A stretch of 64,000 nt of DNA from Tupaia tana (GCA_026018925.1 JAKSZU010000009.1:30882083-30946082); one strand, 5' to 3'; counted from the stretch's first letter, positions 31,291 through 43,399 are shown. Program-made: numbers and translations. Notes: generated by a model from the letters alone, not told the origin.

Positions 31291-32195
31291 AGGATGCAAC
31301 TAAGGTCAATAATTATTGCTGCAGATAGTTATGATTAGCTTTATTTTCCCTAGGGACCAGGTTCCATCAATGTAACGTATTTTTCACTTAAGGGAGGTGT
31401 TTTCACTCATGCCTGAGAGTTATGTTACCTCAGCTGAAAGAATCAGTTTTAATAGATAAATGGGGAGGTATTTTTTTTTGATGGGCTTTAAATTGCCTAG
31501 TTCTTTCTAGATTCTACAGGGGATACAATAGAACTTGAATGCATTTCCAGTTTGCAATCCAATTTAGGAGACAATACTTTCATGCATGATAAAACTGAAG
31601 AATAAATGAAGATAGTTTGTTGGATTTTCTGATTGGGTAGTGCTCATCAGAGGGTATGTAAGTAACAGAAAAAAGGGAGCAGTCTTTCTGGCCTGTTGGC
31701 CTGTTGTAGCTGGAGTTTTTATATACAAGGTGAAATTTGAGTTAGGTTTTGTTTGAGGGACAAATAAGGAATTTTGATTAAGTAGTTAGGACAGCAAAAT
31801 TTCTTAAGCAATTTTTAGAACCAATTTAAGAGAATTGTTTGGTGCATCTCTGCTGTTGGAAGCACACATACTCACAGAAATTTTAGTTTCCAAAATCACT
31901 TCAGTAGCAGGAAAATTATGGAGTGCATTTTACCCCTCCAGATGATTGTTGCTAGATATTAGTGGTATTGATTTATATTCTATTACTCTATTAGTCTTTG
32001 AGTAAGCACAGTTTGTTCCTCTCTGGTCCAGTTGGGTTGGGTTCTTTGTGGGAGATATATGTCTCTTACATTGTTATTGAGCAGTGGCAATTTTAATTAA
32101 GATAATTAAGATTTTTTCATAGGAAAATGAAAATACCCTGCTCCTCAATTTGCTCTCCCTATTTCAATAATTTCTATATGCCTCTTTATTGTCAT
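31291..32195. other. Unassigned stretch
   Basis: No gene or repeat recognised. It is the spacer between the duplication copies, with few simple repeats. Confidence 0.5.
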
Positions 32196-32481
32196 AAAAA
32201 ATTTTAAAAAATAAAAAATGTAAATAAAATATAAAAATTAGAAAAAGCATTAGGAAAAATGATTATATACATCATTATTTAAATAATGTGTTTATCAAAA
32301 TATTAATTATGTCTCCATTAGCAACTTGTGGTATAGAGGTGATCTGCACAAAGATTATTCCTGCAAACATATTAAATTATAATGTATTGTAATGGAACTC
32401 CAATTATTACATAATTTTTGATAACTATAGATCTTTATTATTTTCCTGAAGAAAGATTTGGACTTTCACTGTATCTTTTTT
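32196..32481 (+). repeat. Direct duplication, copy B
   Basis: Partner of 30486-30760. The match ends where copy A meets a SINE, while copy B continues into 'tcaataaagctatc'. Confidence 0.9.
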
Positions 32482-33250
32482 CAATAAAGCTATCATTTAC
32501 CAAGTCTGCGGAAATTACTAACATTGAAAAGATGGAAACTCTGTGGCTTGTAATTGTGAGCCTCTGTATCTTGTAATACAATATTTTAGGGGGTCATGTT
32601 TTTTAAGCTATAAAGAATAATTCATAATTCTGATGTAATAGATAATATTCTGAGAAATAAATTTTGAGAAATAAATACAATTTGTGCCAGTCACAAATAG
32701 GGGCTCCATTTTAATGTGAGAAATCATCTATCCCAAGAGATGATGAACTTCTCTCTTCATGTCTGCCCCCTGACTACAAAGCTCAGGATCTAGTATGATT
32801 ATAACACAGAATTCCAGCATAAATAATCAACGTAGATGCCCCCAAATTGTGCTGATACTCAAGGACCTGGAAAGAATTGTTGCCCATGATTTATAACTGG
32901 AGAAAAGCTGAAGATTTAGGAAGTATTAAGGTAAGCATGCATGAAAGTGGTAAAATGGAGAAAAAGAACAAATTATATTTATGAAGAAGGTATATTTATT
33001 CCTATTTACCTACTCTTCTTTTCCAAAATCAATTAATATTTAAATGCATTGTAACAGAACAAGAAAATAACACTAATAAAAAGAGTATGAATTTTTGAAG
33101 GGTTATCATAAGAGATCATTGAAACAGGTGGGAGGTTATTGTACTAGTGTCTTTCAGAATAATACCATATATATGTGAGTGTGTGTATGTATATGTGTGT
33201 GTGTAGCTAGGATTAGAATTTTAGTTGGCTTCTCTGGAAATCCCAGTCAT
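32482..33250. other. Unassigned stretch
   Basis: No gene or repeat recognised. It includes a short TATATG/TGTG run at 33168-33205. Confidence 0.5.
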
Positions 33251-34492
33251 ATTGTGTTAACAGACCAATAATTCAGGAAACATTGGATGTCAAAGAAAAT
33301 GCCAGAATATGAAACTACAAAATTTTATTTCTTTATAAAAGCAGCTAATAAGCTAGCAAATGCTGTCAGAATCAACTTTCAAAGAACTCTGGAATCTAGT
33401 AAAAAACTTAGGATAACCAGGGGAAGATTTGGTGAAGAAGGAAGTTATTACTTTGTGGTAAAAGTACTGTGGCATTTTCAATTGGCCACCTTCCATCCTC
33501 CACAGTCCACACGAGTAGCAGCCACGAAGACAATAACACTTACGCCAGAGTGAGGAAAATGGAACTTATTCTTAAAGAATTCTGATTGTGGGTTTTGACC
33601 TGTCTTGAGGCTCTGACAAGGACTGGACCAAATGCTTCCTATTGCTTCACTTGAATTCAGCAGTCCCAGGCCTGGGAAGTTTTCCAAATGGCATTAGCTA
33701 AAATAATTTAAAGGAACACACAGGCACTAGGTTAAGTAGCCTGAGGCAAGGGACAACATTTGGGATGAGCAATAGACAGACTAAAAAGCCTGGGAAGAAA
33801 CAAGCTGTAAAAGGTGATACATGTGGGAATACGGACTTTTAACAGCTCCCACATAGACCAGAGAATTGAGAAAGCCATGCACATTCTCAGGACAGAAAAA
33901 TGATCAGAAGAGGCCTGAAGGCCTTAAGCTTTCACCTCTGGCTGACCTTCAGTTTTCATTCAAGTATGAAGGAAAGGTAAGCCAAAATCATAAGTAGATT
34001 GCCTTAAGGCAGAATTGTAAATGATCCTCCTATGTATTGAAGGAGTGTCCCAACACAAGGAAAACACATTGTTCTTTTTTTTTCATTTGTTGGCTCCAGG
34101 CCTATAGGAGTACTGTGAAAATAACAGATGACTACTAAGCTAATAAAGAAACAAGAGCAATTCACAACAGGCAACATCAAGAAATCCCAGTAAAGAGGGA
34201 TTTCAGATCCCAGAGTTAACACACTATAATATTCAAAATGGGTAATTTTCAACTAAAAAATAAGGCATTATAAAGAAAACAAAGTATGACCCATTCACAG
34301 GTTAAAAATAATTAATAGAAACTATCCCTAAGGAAATACACACATTGAATTTACTAGTCACATATTTTAAACCAACTTCCATAAATATGAACAAAAAGTT
34401 AAAGCACACTAGGAGAATAATGTCCCCAAAACTGATAATAGTGATAAACAGACAAAAAAATTTTTAAAAGAAACTAATTAGAAATTCTGATG

Positions 34493-34766
34493 GGAACAAG
34501 CAGTTAGCGTAATGGCTATGTCACTGGACTCCCACGTAGTCGACCGCGGTTCGCGTCCTGGACCCGGTGGCTTAAAACTCACGCCGGGTGTGTGTGCGTG
34601 CGTGCCCAAGATCCCAAGAGGAGAATGGAGGAGAAGGGATTGCGGCGTGACCATCCCCCCTGGGGGGTGATTTCTCGCTTTCTGTCTCTATGTCTCTCTG
34701 TCTGTCTGGCGAGCGCACACACCCTATAGCGAAAATCTCTCCAAAAAAAAAAAAAAAAAGTAAAAA
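34493..34766 (+). mobile_element. tRNA-headed SINE, long form, young-looking, with TSD
   Basis: Plus-strand copy with many CpG sites. An 11-bp duplication AAATTCTGATG lies at 34482-34492 and 34767-34777. The box B carries 'ttcgcgtcc', shared with copies at 35331 and 57378, marking a subfamily. Confidence 0.93.
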
Positions 34767-35277
34767 AAATTCTGATGATGAAAAGTACAGGAAGTAAAAA
34801 GAAAACTTTGTAGATGAACTCCCAACAGATTTGAACATGCAAAAGAAAAATATACTGAACTTCAAAATAAACCAGTGGAGATTATTTAGTCTGAAGAGCA
34901 GAAAGGAAAAAGAATTAAAAACAATGAGCACAGTCGAAGAGACCTCTGGAGCACTATCAAGTATGCTACCTATATAAATAATAGCAGCCCTAGGGGGAAA
35001 TAAGAGAGAGAAAGGAGCAGAAAAAATATTCAAAGAAATAAAGATTCAACACTTCCCAAATTTGATAAATGATACAAATTATCATATTCAAGAAGCTCAA
35101 CAAGCTTCAACAAGTATAAACTCAAAGTGACCAGGTTGAGACACATTGTAAATTGTCAAAAGCCAAACATGTGGAAAAAAATTTGAAAACAGCAAGATAG
35201 AAATGATTCATTGCATATTCGGTATCCTTACTAAGATTACTGAGAGGATGGATATTATATTATGTGCTCTTATCACA

Positions 35278-35307
35278 CACATGCACACACACACACACAC
35301 ACACACA
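35278..35307 (+). repeat. (AC)n microsatellite
   Basis: About 14 AC units. Confidence 0.95.
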
Positions 35308-35330
35308 ATCTTAAATAAAAAGAGAGCGGG

Positions 35331-35586
35331 GGACCAGCAGTTAGCGTAATGGCTATGTCGCTGGACTCCCACGTAGTCGACCGCGGTTCGCGTCCCGGAC
35401 CCGGTGGCTTAAAACTCACGCTGGGCATGTGTGCATACATGCCCAAGATCCCAAGAGGAGAATGGAGGAGAAGGGATTGCAGTGTGGACATACCTCGTGG
35501 GGGGTGATTTCTCGCTTTCTGTCTCTCTGTTTCTCTCTGTCTGTCTGGCGAGTGTTTGTGCCCTATAGCAAAAACCTCTCCAAAAA

Positions 35587-35629
<43 letters not shown>

Positions 35630-35632
35630 AAA
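35331..35632 (+). mobile_element. tRNA-headed SINE, long form, with (AAAT)n tail
   Basis: Plus-strand, well preserved, 'ttcgcgtcc' subfamily. The tail has become about 12 AAAT units (35584-35630). Confidence 0.93.
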
Positions 35633-35749
35633 AGAGCAGGAGGTAACGTTTAGAGGTAATGAATAAGTTATGACAGATTGTGGTGATAGTTTCATAAGCA
35701 TATACTTATTTACAAACTCAAGTTTTATACTTTAAATATGTACTGTACT

Positions 35750-35828
35750 ATAGATATTTATACTATAGTATAGATTAATACTATGGATATTTACAATATC
35801 TCTATCTATCTATGTATCTATCCATCTA
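35750..35828 (+). repeat. AT-rich/(CTAT)n low-complexity run
   Basis: Repeated 'tactatag' followed by CTAT units within old L1 sequence. Confidence 0.7.
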
Positions 35829-36090
35829 TACCAGCTGATGGTGTGAAAGTTAGGGTGGTTGAATCCCACAGGGCCAGCTGCATGGTTTGAGTCCTGGACA
35901 CAGCAGCTTGAATACACACTGGATGCAAGTGTGTGTGTGCGCCCAAAATCCCAAAAATTAGGGCAGGTGGAGGAGAAGGGATTGCTGTATGATATGCCCC
36001 ATGGGAGGGCGGTCTTTTTTCACTTTCTCTCTCTCTCTTTCTCTGTCTCTTTGAGTGAATACACATGTCCTTTGGCAAATTAGTAATGAA
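35828..36090 (+). mobile_element. tRNA-headed SINE, long form, divergent
   Basis: Plus-strand copy with a shuffled head ('taccagctgatggtgtgaaag', then 'ggtttgagtcctgg') but clear central and CT blocks. Confidence 0.75.
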
Positions 36091-36675
36091 AAATAATTTT
36101 TTAAAATGTATAAGTTTTTGTATGCAATCATACCTTAGTCAAGTGTTAAAAAAAAAAAAAAAACAAAAAAAAAAAAACAAGACAAAACCAACCTGATGAT
36201 TTCCCTTCAGAAACCATGGAAACCAGAAGGCAGTGGGACAACATATTGGAAGTACTGAAAGAAAAATAAAACAGCTTAACCAAAAATTCTTTGTCTGATC
36301 AAACTACCATTCAAAATGAAGGCTTTCAAAGGTTAATAAAAGTTGAGGAGTTTGTTACTAGTAGATCTGGCCCAAAGGTATCCTAAAGGTAGTCCTTCCG
36401 GTTGAAATGAGAAGACACAGCTAGTAAGGCAAAGTAACATGAAAAAATAAAATCCAATGGTTAAGGTAGCCACAAGGTAAAATGAAGGCCAATAGTTATG
36501 CATATTTGGTTAATAATGACCCTTTATATTTTCCTAGATTTTTGAAAGATGAACACATAAAATTATGAAGATATATTAATGGACATATAAAGTATAAAGT
36601 TTATAATTCTCAATATAAAGTAGGTATAGACAAATGAACAGTTATTGTACACTATTGAATCAAAGTTGGTGTCAA

Positions 36676-36845
36676 GGGGTCGACACGGTGGTTAAGGACA
36701 CCCCTGGACTCCCACATGGCCGACTGTGGTTCAAGTCCTGCACCTGGTGGCTTGCTTTCTTACCTTCTCTCTCTCTCTCTCACTCTCTCTTTCTCTGTCC
36801 TTCTCTGGTCAAATTAAGACAAATTAAATTAAATGAAACAGTTCT
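36676..36845 (+). mobile_element. tRNA-headed SINE, short form, with TSD
   Basis: Plus-strand copy ending 'tctggtcaaattaagacaaat'. A 9-bp duplication TGGTGTCAA lies at 36667-36675 and 36860-36868. Confidence 0.88.
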
Positions 36846-37469
36846 TTAATAAAAAAAGGTGGTGTCAATTAAACCTCAATTGCTACAAAGTTAATATGTT
36901 AATTGTAATACCCAAGGTGACTACTAAAAATATAAAAAATATAAAAAAAGTTTCCTTAAAAAATTTCAGGAAAAAAGGCTATAGGAAATCTAAACAACAT
37001 ACTAAGAAAAACCTGTCAGGATAAAAGAAAGTGTTCATAGAGTGAGAAATTAAAAATGCATGTAATGTATGTACAATAAAAAAATAGAAAAAAGTAGGCC
37101 TTCTTTATCTGAATTACTTTAAATGTAAAAGCATGAAATTCCCAAGTTAAAGGAAGAGATCATCAAAATGGGTTAAAAAAACATGATCCAATTATATGTT
37201 GTCTTCAAGATACTCACTTTAGGTCCAAATACACAGAAAAGCTGAAAGTGAAATGATGGATAGCATGTGTACCATATGTATACAGTCACAAAAAGATAGC
37301 TTATGTGTCTATACTATTATGAGACAAAAAATAGACCTTAAGTTAAAAACTTACATAAGAGATTAAGACATTACATGTTGATAATAGGGTAAATCCTATG
37401 AGAAAATATGGCAATTCTAAACATATCTATACCAAAGAACAGAAATTTCTCAAATATGAAGGTGTATGC

Positions 37470-38560
37470 CTATAGGGGAATTTCAAGACACTATGAATTA
37501 TTACTTTTTGTAATTGTTTTTAATTATGTTTTATTCACTAGGCAGAGTAAAGAAAAATCTTTTTCTTCCACTATCCCAGAAATACACAATGTTATTTTCA
37601 TTTTCATTTCCCTGAGAGTAAGACTGATTATTTTCCACATCACCATCTGTTTCTTGTTTATACATTTCTGACTGATTGTTTTGTTCTCTCATCTATAAGT
37701 TTGTTTACTTTTTAAAAATTTGTATGAGATATTTATTATTATGGATAACAATTTACAAAACATATCTGCAAATATTTTCTTTGAATTTGTCATTTACTTT
37801 TATTTGTGGATATTTTGGGGGGTTTATGGTTGCCTTTTTTTGTTTATTTGTTTTTAATTGCTGCATACTGCATGCATTTGCCAGAGAGACACAAAAAGAC
37901 AAAGAGATAAAAAGAGAGAGGAAGAGAGTACCCCCCTCAATGGGGTGTGGTCAAGCCACAATCCCTTCTCCTCCATTTGTCCTTCCCTGTCGGAACTTGG
38001 GACATAAAAACTCACATGCTGAGTGTGTTTTTTCAAGCCACCAAAGACAATATTCAAACTCTTGTCAGTCACGTAGGATTTGATTTCCTTAACCAGCCCT
38101 ATTTATCGGTATTTTTGAGTAGTAAACTTTATTTGAATATAGTAAGCACAGTAATTTTTTTCCTTTTTGTTTCTAGCTTTTTATCTTTAAAAATTATTTC
38201 TCTACCATATGATTTTTAAAAATTATTTTTCTGTAATTTTTCTAACTTTACCTTTATTATTTCAAAGCTAGGTCAAATATAAGTTGTATCTGAAAATGAG
38301 ATCATTCATGATATTTTGTAATTGGTTACTGATATTATAAAATAGTATTAATTTTTGTATGTAGATTTTATATTTGAGTAATTATCTGCTCTCTTTTAAT
38401 ATGCCAATGGTTTTGCAGTTAATTTACTTGAATTTTCTAAAGAAGTGATTATATTAATTATGAATGAATATCATTTTATATCTTTCTAATATTTATAATT
38501 TCTAGCACATACAATAAGTAAGATACATAGGAGTCATAAATATTCTTGGCCTGTCTTTGA
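37470..38560 (-). mobile_element. Old L1 fragment, antisense
   Basis: The plus strand reads like inverted L1 ORF2 ('gcaaatattttctttgaatttg', 'ttgagtaattatctgctctc'). Split by the SINE at 37820-38100. Very diverged. Confidence 0.5.
37820..38100 (-). mobile_element. tRNA-headed SINE, long form
   Basis: Minus-strand copy, from a TTTG-rich tail to a decayed head near 38095. Confidence 0.8.
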
Positions 38561-38564
38561 GTAC

Positions 38565-39010
38565 TACGCTTTTACTAAATTCCTTGGTTGGAATGAAATT
38601 CAGACCTGGGCCCAAGAATCTGATGAGTTAGTTTATAACTGTTACAGTTAGCTCCAACTTATCTTTAAAGAAAATTTTGGATTACCTATGGATGTTGACT
38701 CTACTTGAGTAACCTTCAACTCTATATTCATGAATGGGCTTTCTCAAAAACTCTCCCAGCTTATCCAAAAAACCCACTTGGAATGGGAAACCATGCCTAC
38801 TCTTATCTAGTTAATTTAGCAAATCAATTTGCCCACATCCTTGAGGACACTACTAAAAAGAAAAGCATGAAAATTATTAATCTCCAATTACAGCAGATGG
38901 AAGCTCCCAGGGACAGATCACTAAATATAAACCCTCTGAGTTATGCCACTACTGTAAAAAGCCAAGTCACTGGGGATAAAAGGTTGCTGTAAAAGAAATG
39001 GGCCATGCGA
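38565..39010 (+). pseudogene. Endogenous retrovirus gag remnant
   Basis: The plus strand encodes, in shifting frames, capsid-like text (38590-38860) and then a nucleocapsid-like zinc-knuckle region (38940-38990) in which parts of a Cys-His pattern can be seen. The open frame 38705-38992 covers part of it with a run 'YLVNLANQFAHILED'. Stops and shifts mean it is dead. No LTR, pol or env adjoins it. Confidence 0.55.
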
Positions 39011-39069
39011 TCTTTTTCTCAAATTCTGCTTCTTCCATACCTACCAGAGGATCACCTTCTGTAAAGGGG

Positions 39070-40075
39070 CTCTGATAAAATGTAATAACAAAAATCAAAA
39101 CAAAAATTAATAGCCAAAGCTATCTTCAACAAAAACAACAAAGCTGGAGACATCACACAACCTGATTTCAAAATACATTACAAAGCTATATTAATCAAAA
39201 CAATGTAGTACTATAATATAAACAAAAATATCGACCAATAAATCAGGATAAAGGGCTCATAAATACAGCAACATTTTTAGTCAACTGATTTTAAACAAAC
39301 ATACAATAAATATACAATGGGGAAAGGTCAGTCACTTCAATAAATGGTGTTGGAAAAACTAGATACACACATGCAGAACAGTGAAATTATACCTTTATCT
39401 CACACCACAAAGAAAATGATCTGAAACTATGAACCTACTAGAATAAAACAGGAAAACTCTCCATTAAATTGGTCTGGGCAATCATTATTTGGATGTGATT
39501 ACAGAAGCATGGGCAACAAAAGAAAAACCAGTGTTCAATCAAACTAAAAATCTTCTGCACAGCAAAAGAAGCAATTGACATTTGCACATCCATGTTTATT
39601 GCAGCATTAGGCACAATTGCTAAGACATGACATGGAATCAACCTAAGTGTCCAAATACTGCTGGCTAGATTAAAACACTGTGACACTTAAATACTATGGG
39701 ATGCAACCTCGCCACAAGAAATAATGAGACCCTACAGTTTGATTCAAAGTGAATGAATATAGAGGACTTAATGTTAAGCAAAGTGAGCCAGACTTTGAAA
39801 GATACACTGTGTAGTCTCATTCAATATGTACTGAATGCCTCTAGTCTATGGCAGAAATTAAAAGACCTGAAGATATGGTAGTAATGAGTATAAGTGTAGA
39901 TACCAGAGACTATAAGTGAAGTGAGTTAGTGGTAGAGAGTAGGTGGAAGAGGCAAATAGAAGAAACATTTCTAGAGGCAAATAGAAGACACATTCACAGT
40001 CAAAAGAATATGAAGTTCTTTGTTTAAAAAAAACCAACTATATTTTTTATAAAAATAAAAATTAAAAGAAAAAAG
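39070..40075 (+). mobile_element. Old L1, ORF2 C-terminus to 3' end, internally deleted
   Basis: Plus-strand L1 order ('caacaaaaacaacaaagctgg', 'aatggtgttggaaaaact', 'ttctgcacagcaaaag'). It then jumps at about 39585 to the later 'gcacatccatgtttattgc' part, skipping several hundred bases. Ends near 40075. Confidence 0.7.
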
Positions 40076-40079
40076 AAAA

Positions 40080-40940
40080 ACAACAGAGTGAACAGACAAC
40101 CCATGTATAGGATGTCTGATAATATCTAAAGAGTATAAGGAACTCAAACAACTCAATAGCCAGAAAACAAATAACTCAATTAAAAAATTAGATGAAGAAA
40201 CTGTATAGACATTTCTCAAAATAAGACACACAAATGGCCATTAGGCAAGTGAAAAAAAGAAATCTTAACATCACTAATCATTAGGGAAATGCGAATTAAA
40301 ACTACAATGAGATAACACCTCACATCAGTTAGAATGGCTTTTATCAGAAAGACTGAAGATAACAAGTGTTGATGAGGATGAGGAGAAAATGGAACTATTT
40401 TTTTTTTGAGAGATTTTCGCTACAGGGCGCGTGCGCTCGCCAGACAGACAGAGAGAGACATAGAGACAGAAAGCGAAAAATAACCCCCCGGGGGGGATGG
40501 TCACGCCGCAATCCCTTCTCCTCCATTCTCCTCTCGGAATCTTGGGCACGCACGCACACGCGCCCGGTGTGAGTTTTAAGCCACCAGGTCCGGGACGCGA
40601 ACCGTGGTCGACTACGTGGGAGTCCAGCGACATAGCCATTATGCTAACTGCTGGTTTCCAAAATGGAACTATCTTGGACTGTTGGTAGGGATGTAAATGA
40701 ACACAGCCCTTATGAAGAATAGTACAGAGGTTCTTCAGAAAACTAAAACAGACCTACTATATGATCTAGCAGTTCCACTTCTACCCAAAGGAATTGAAAT
40801 CAGTAGGTAGAAAAGAAATCTGTATTTCAATATATATTGTAACATTATCCACAATGTGAATATATTTAGTGACACAAAACTATCTACTTAAAGTGATTAA
40901 AATGCTAAATTTTGTCATGTATATTTCATCAAAATTAAGA
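40080..40940 (+). mobile_element. Old L1 3' end, second copy
   Basis: Restarts at an earlier L1 position ('tgaacagacaacccatgtata') than where the previous copy ended, so it is a separate insertion. Interrupted by the SINE at 40399-40659. Confidence 0.7.
40399..40659 (-). mobile_element. tRNA-headed SINE, long form, perfect 13-bp TSD
   Basis: Minus-strand, CpG-rich, well preserved. A perfect duplication AAAATGGAACTAT lies at 40386-40398 and 40660-40672. Confidence 0.95.
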
Positions 40941-40952
40941 AACTATGGTGGA

Positions 40953-41196
40953 GAACCAGCAGTTAGCGTAATGGCTATGTCGCTGAACTCCCATGTAGTC
41001 TACCGTGGTTCGAGTCCCGGACCCAGGGGCTTAAACTCATGCCGGGCGTGTGTGTGTGCATGCCCAAGACCTGAGAGAAGAATGGAAGAGAAGAGATTGT
41101 GGGGTGGCCATCCTCCCTGGGGGTGATTTCTCACTTTCTGTCTCTCTTTCTGTCTCTGTCTCTGGCAAGCGCAAGTGCCCTGTAGCTAAAACCTCT

Positions 41197-41228
<32 letters not shown>
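40953..41228 (+). mobile_element. tRNA-headed SINE, long form
   Basis: Plus-strand, well preserved, with a 30-base A tail (about 41199-41228). Confidence 0.93.
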
Positions 41229-41230
<2 letters not shown>

Positions 41231-41237
41231 ATCGGGG

Positions 41238-41358
41238 GGACCAGCAGATGGTTAATTGATTACACATCATTGGGCTCCCATGTACTAGACCACCATTCAA
41301 GTTCTGGACCCAGCACCTTAAAACTCACAGTGGGGGAATGTGCTTATGTACCTAAGAT
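41238..41358 (+). mobile_element. tRNA-headed SINE, host copy, part 1 of 3
   Basis: Plus-strand head to central block. The same element resumes at 41632-41660 and again near 42273-42360, after two insertions. Confidence 0.85.
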
Positions 41359-41619
41359 TTTTTATATTTTTTGGAGAGGTTTTTGTTATAGGGCGCGAGC
41401 ACTCTCACCAGAGAGACAGAGAGATACAAAGCTAGGAATCACCCCTCGGGGGGATGGCCATGCTGCAATCCCTTCTCCTCCATTCTCCTCTCGGGATATT
41501 GGGCACGCACGCCCATGTGCCCAGCGTGAGATTAAGCCACCGGGTCCTGTCCGGGACTCAAACTGCTGTTGACTACATGGAAATTCAGCGACATAGCCAT
41601 TATGCTAACTTCTCATCCC
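41359..41619 (-). mobile_element. tRNA-headed SINE nested in a SINE, perfect TSD
   Basis: Minus-strand copy in the host SINE. A perfect 12-bp duplication TGTACCTAAGAT lies at 41347-41358 and 41620-41631. Confidence 0.95.
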
Positions 41620-41660
41620 TGTACCTAAGATCTTGAGGGATAAAGGATTGCAGTGTGGCT

Positions 41661-42270
41661 AAGGCAGGAGACAGAGACGCTAAAAATATAGTTAGGGTAT
41701 AGACCCAAAATGGAATCACAAAATGAGTTCGTTTTAGCATAGAGACAAAGCAGCTCAGCTGCTTGCTCAGAGAGATCTAGTGCAGCTGTAGCTCAGTGAT
41801 TGACCTAGGTAGCGTAACCTAGACCTAAAACAAAGACTTTTTCCAGGCCTGCCACAATTCCAGGAAGAGGATAAGGTAGTTTTTGTAACCCAAAGCTTCT
41901 AGAAAAAGAATCTCCTGACCTTTGTATCCACTCCAAAATTAGGAAAATAATTGGAACCATCTGACATGTGCCACGCCCCAGCAAGCAGGTAGTACATGAG
42001 CAAGCCCCACCTAGAACAAGCCTAAACAAGGCTCCTCAGACCCAAATGTCCCCACTTGCTCCAGTTCCCCTTCAGCAACCCATTTTCTGGGACCCCTCCC
42101 TTCTTAGGAGCTCAGTTCTTTCTTCGCTCTCATTCAATATACTCCTAGCTTTGCTATACCTACTTTCTGTGTCCACGTCTCTAATTCTTCCTGAGCATGG
42201 GACAAGAATCCATGTCTCACTCTGAGTGCTAGATCTGATCACCCCTGCACCTCTGCATACCTGCATCATA
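41661..42270 (+). mobile_element. Class I-like ERV LTR inside a SINE
   Basis: About 600 bp with 'ccacctagaacaagcct', 'caacccattttctgggac' and a CT-rich end 'ttcttcgctctcattcaata' followed by 'ctgtgtccacgtctc', in the order U3-R-U5 of class I ERV LTRs. A weakened poly(A) signal (AATATA) is near 42136. It splits the host SINE at its 'cagtgtggc' / 'atccccctt' region. Exact ends and duplication not resolved. The same family as 24650-24860. Confidence 0.7.
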
Positions 42271-42272
42271 TT

Positions 42273-42360
42273 TATCCCCCTTGAGGGGTGATTTCTTGAT
42301 TTCTGTCTGTCTCTCTTGTGAGTGCATAAGCCCTACAGCAAAAATCTCTTTAAAAAAATA
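42273..42360 (+). mobile_element. tRNA-headed SINE, host copy, part 3 of 3
   Basis: 'ggggtgatttcttgatttc', CT block and 'ccctacagcaaaaatctc' complete the host copy begun at 41238. Confidence 0.85.
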
Positions 42361-42369
42361 CAAACATGA

Positions 42370-42620
42370 AAAAGTTTATGGCATTATTGATTATAAATAT
42401 GCTTTTTGACTGCTTTCAATTTCATATCTTTCCATATTTATTATTTCCTTCTGATTTCTACTGCTTTATTTTCTTGTTCTTTTCCTATCTTCTTTAGATA
42501 CTTTTGTTGCTTCATCTAGTTTCAGTTTTTCTTGTTTTCCAACAAATAGTGGTTTTCATAAAGTTTTGCCAGAACTTAGAGATTTTATTCTTAATATGAA
42601 TGAAAAGTCATTAAATATCA
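42370..42620 (-). mobile_element. Possible old L1 fragment, antisense
   Basis: T-rich plus strand with 'atttctactgctttattttcttgttctttt', like inverted mid-ORF2 of old L1. Weak. Confidence 0.35.
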
Positions 42621-42844
42621 TTCTGTAGTAGTTAACAAAAAATTAAGAGCTGTGACAAATATCAACATTTCCCTAATGAGGCATACCAGAACTTTATTTC
42701 TCACTCATGTAACTGTCCAATATGGGTCAATATTCACAATTGTCAAGTGACTGTCTTCAATAACTTAGTATTTAAATTCAGGTTAACACAATTGCTGTGT
42801 TGCATTTCTCTTGGTAACAATGTGAATGGTTTCTCCAGAACTTT

Positions 42845-43075
42845 TTCACAATATTTCAGGAGTACATGCTATGTAAAGAATACAATACTAGACACTAGGA
42901 GTATTTGAAGGTGAAAGCCTAGAATCTCTGCCTGTGTTTAATGCATAAGACATACCTAATTTTATGTCTTTTGTGTTTTGGAATTGAATATCCCTGTAGC
43001 TTTAAATATGTTACTTCATTTGTTCACATGAATCTTAGTCACTTCATATGAAAAGGATAATAATAGTATCGACCA
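42845..43075. mobile_element. Ancient L2/MIR scraps
   Basis: 42845-42930 resembles antisense L2 ('tactagacactagg'). 42990-43075 resembles MIR plus strand ('aaaaggataataatagtatcg'). Both very diverged. Confidence 0.4.
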
Positions 43076-43399
43076 TTGGGTTAAGAACACTTAGTCTTTC
43101 ATTTAGTGTCTGCTTCAATATGCATTTATTATTATTTTAGTTATTATAAACAATAGGCTATATAAGCAAATATATTGACTAAAATGTTTATTTCACAATT
43201 TGTAAAGAAAGATCTGTAACTAGAAACTATTTTAGACAATAATTTACTGAAGTTTCTCACTATTACTCAATATTCACGCAGGTAAAGTTCTTTATTTTCA
43301 ATACTCTAATGTTGACTTTGGATTTAATCCCAAACCTGATTCATAAAAAGTAATATGGTTCCTGAAAGAAACAAAATTACCAATAGAAAGTGTTTGATG
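43076..43399. other. Unassigned stretch
   Basis: No gene or repeat recognised. Confidence 0.5.

Larger units (their letters stand above)
34280..36400 (+). pseudogene. Old L1 ORF1 pseudogene
   Basis: Broken ORF1 text on the plus strand: heptad-rich part near 34790-34960, RNA-binding part near 35040-35240, C-terminal part near 36190-36390. Three SINE insertions and stops remove coding potential. Confidence 0.65.
33250..37410 (+). mobile_element. Old L1: 5'UTR, ORF1 and start of ORF2
   Basis: Plus strand in L1 order: 5'UTR-like sequence 33250-34250, ORF1 from about 34280 to 36400 (coiled-coil and RNA-binding parts visible as broken text), an intergenic part, and the start of ORF2 near 37090-37400 ('aaaaacatgatccaattatatg'). 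Four SINEs (34493, 35331, 35828, 36676) interrupt it. It ends before the reverse transcriptase. It could be an L1ME-type element or HAL1. Confidence 0.75.

Noticed and set aside
33287-33553. 88-codon plus-strand frame as a candidate host gene
   Set aside because: It lies in the 5'UTR-like part of the old L1 at 33250-37410, and its neighbours continue in L1 order.
34572-35033. 153-codon minus-strand frame
   Set aside because: It joins a shadow of L1 ORF1 to an antisense SINE across a T run.
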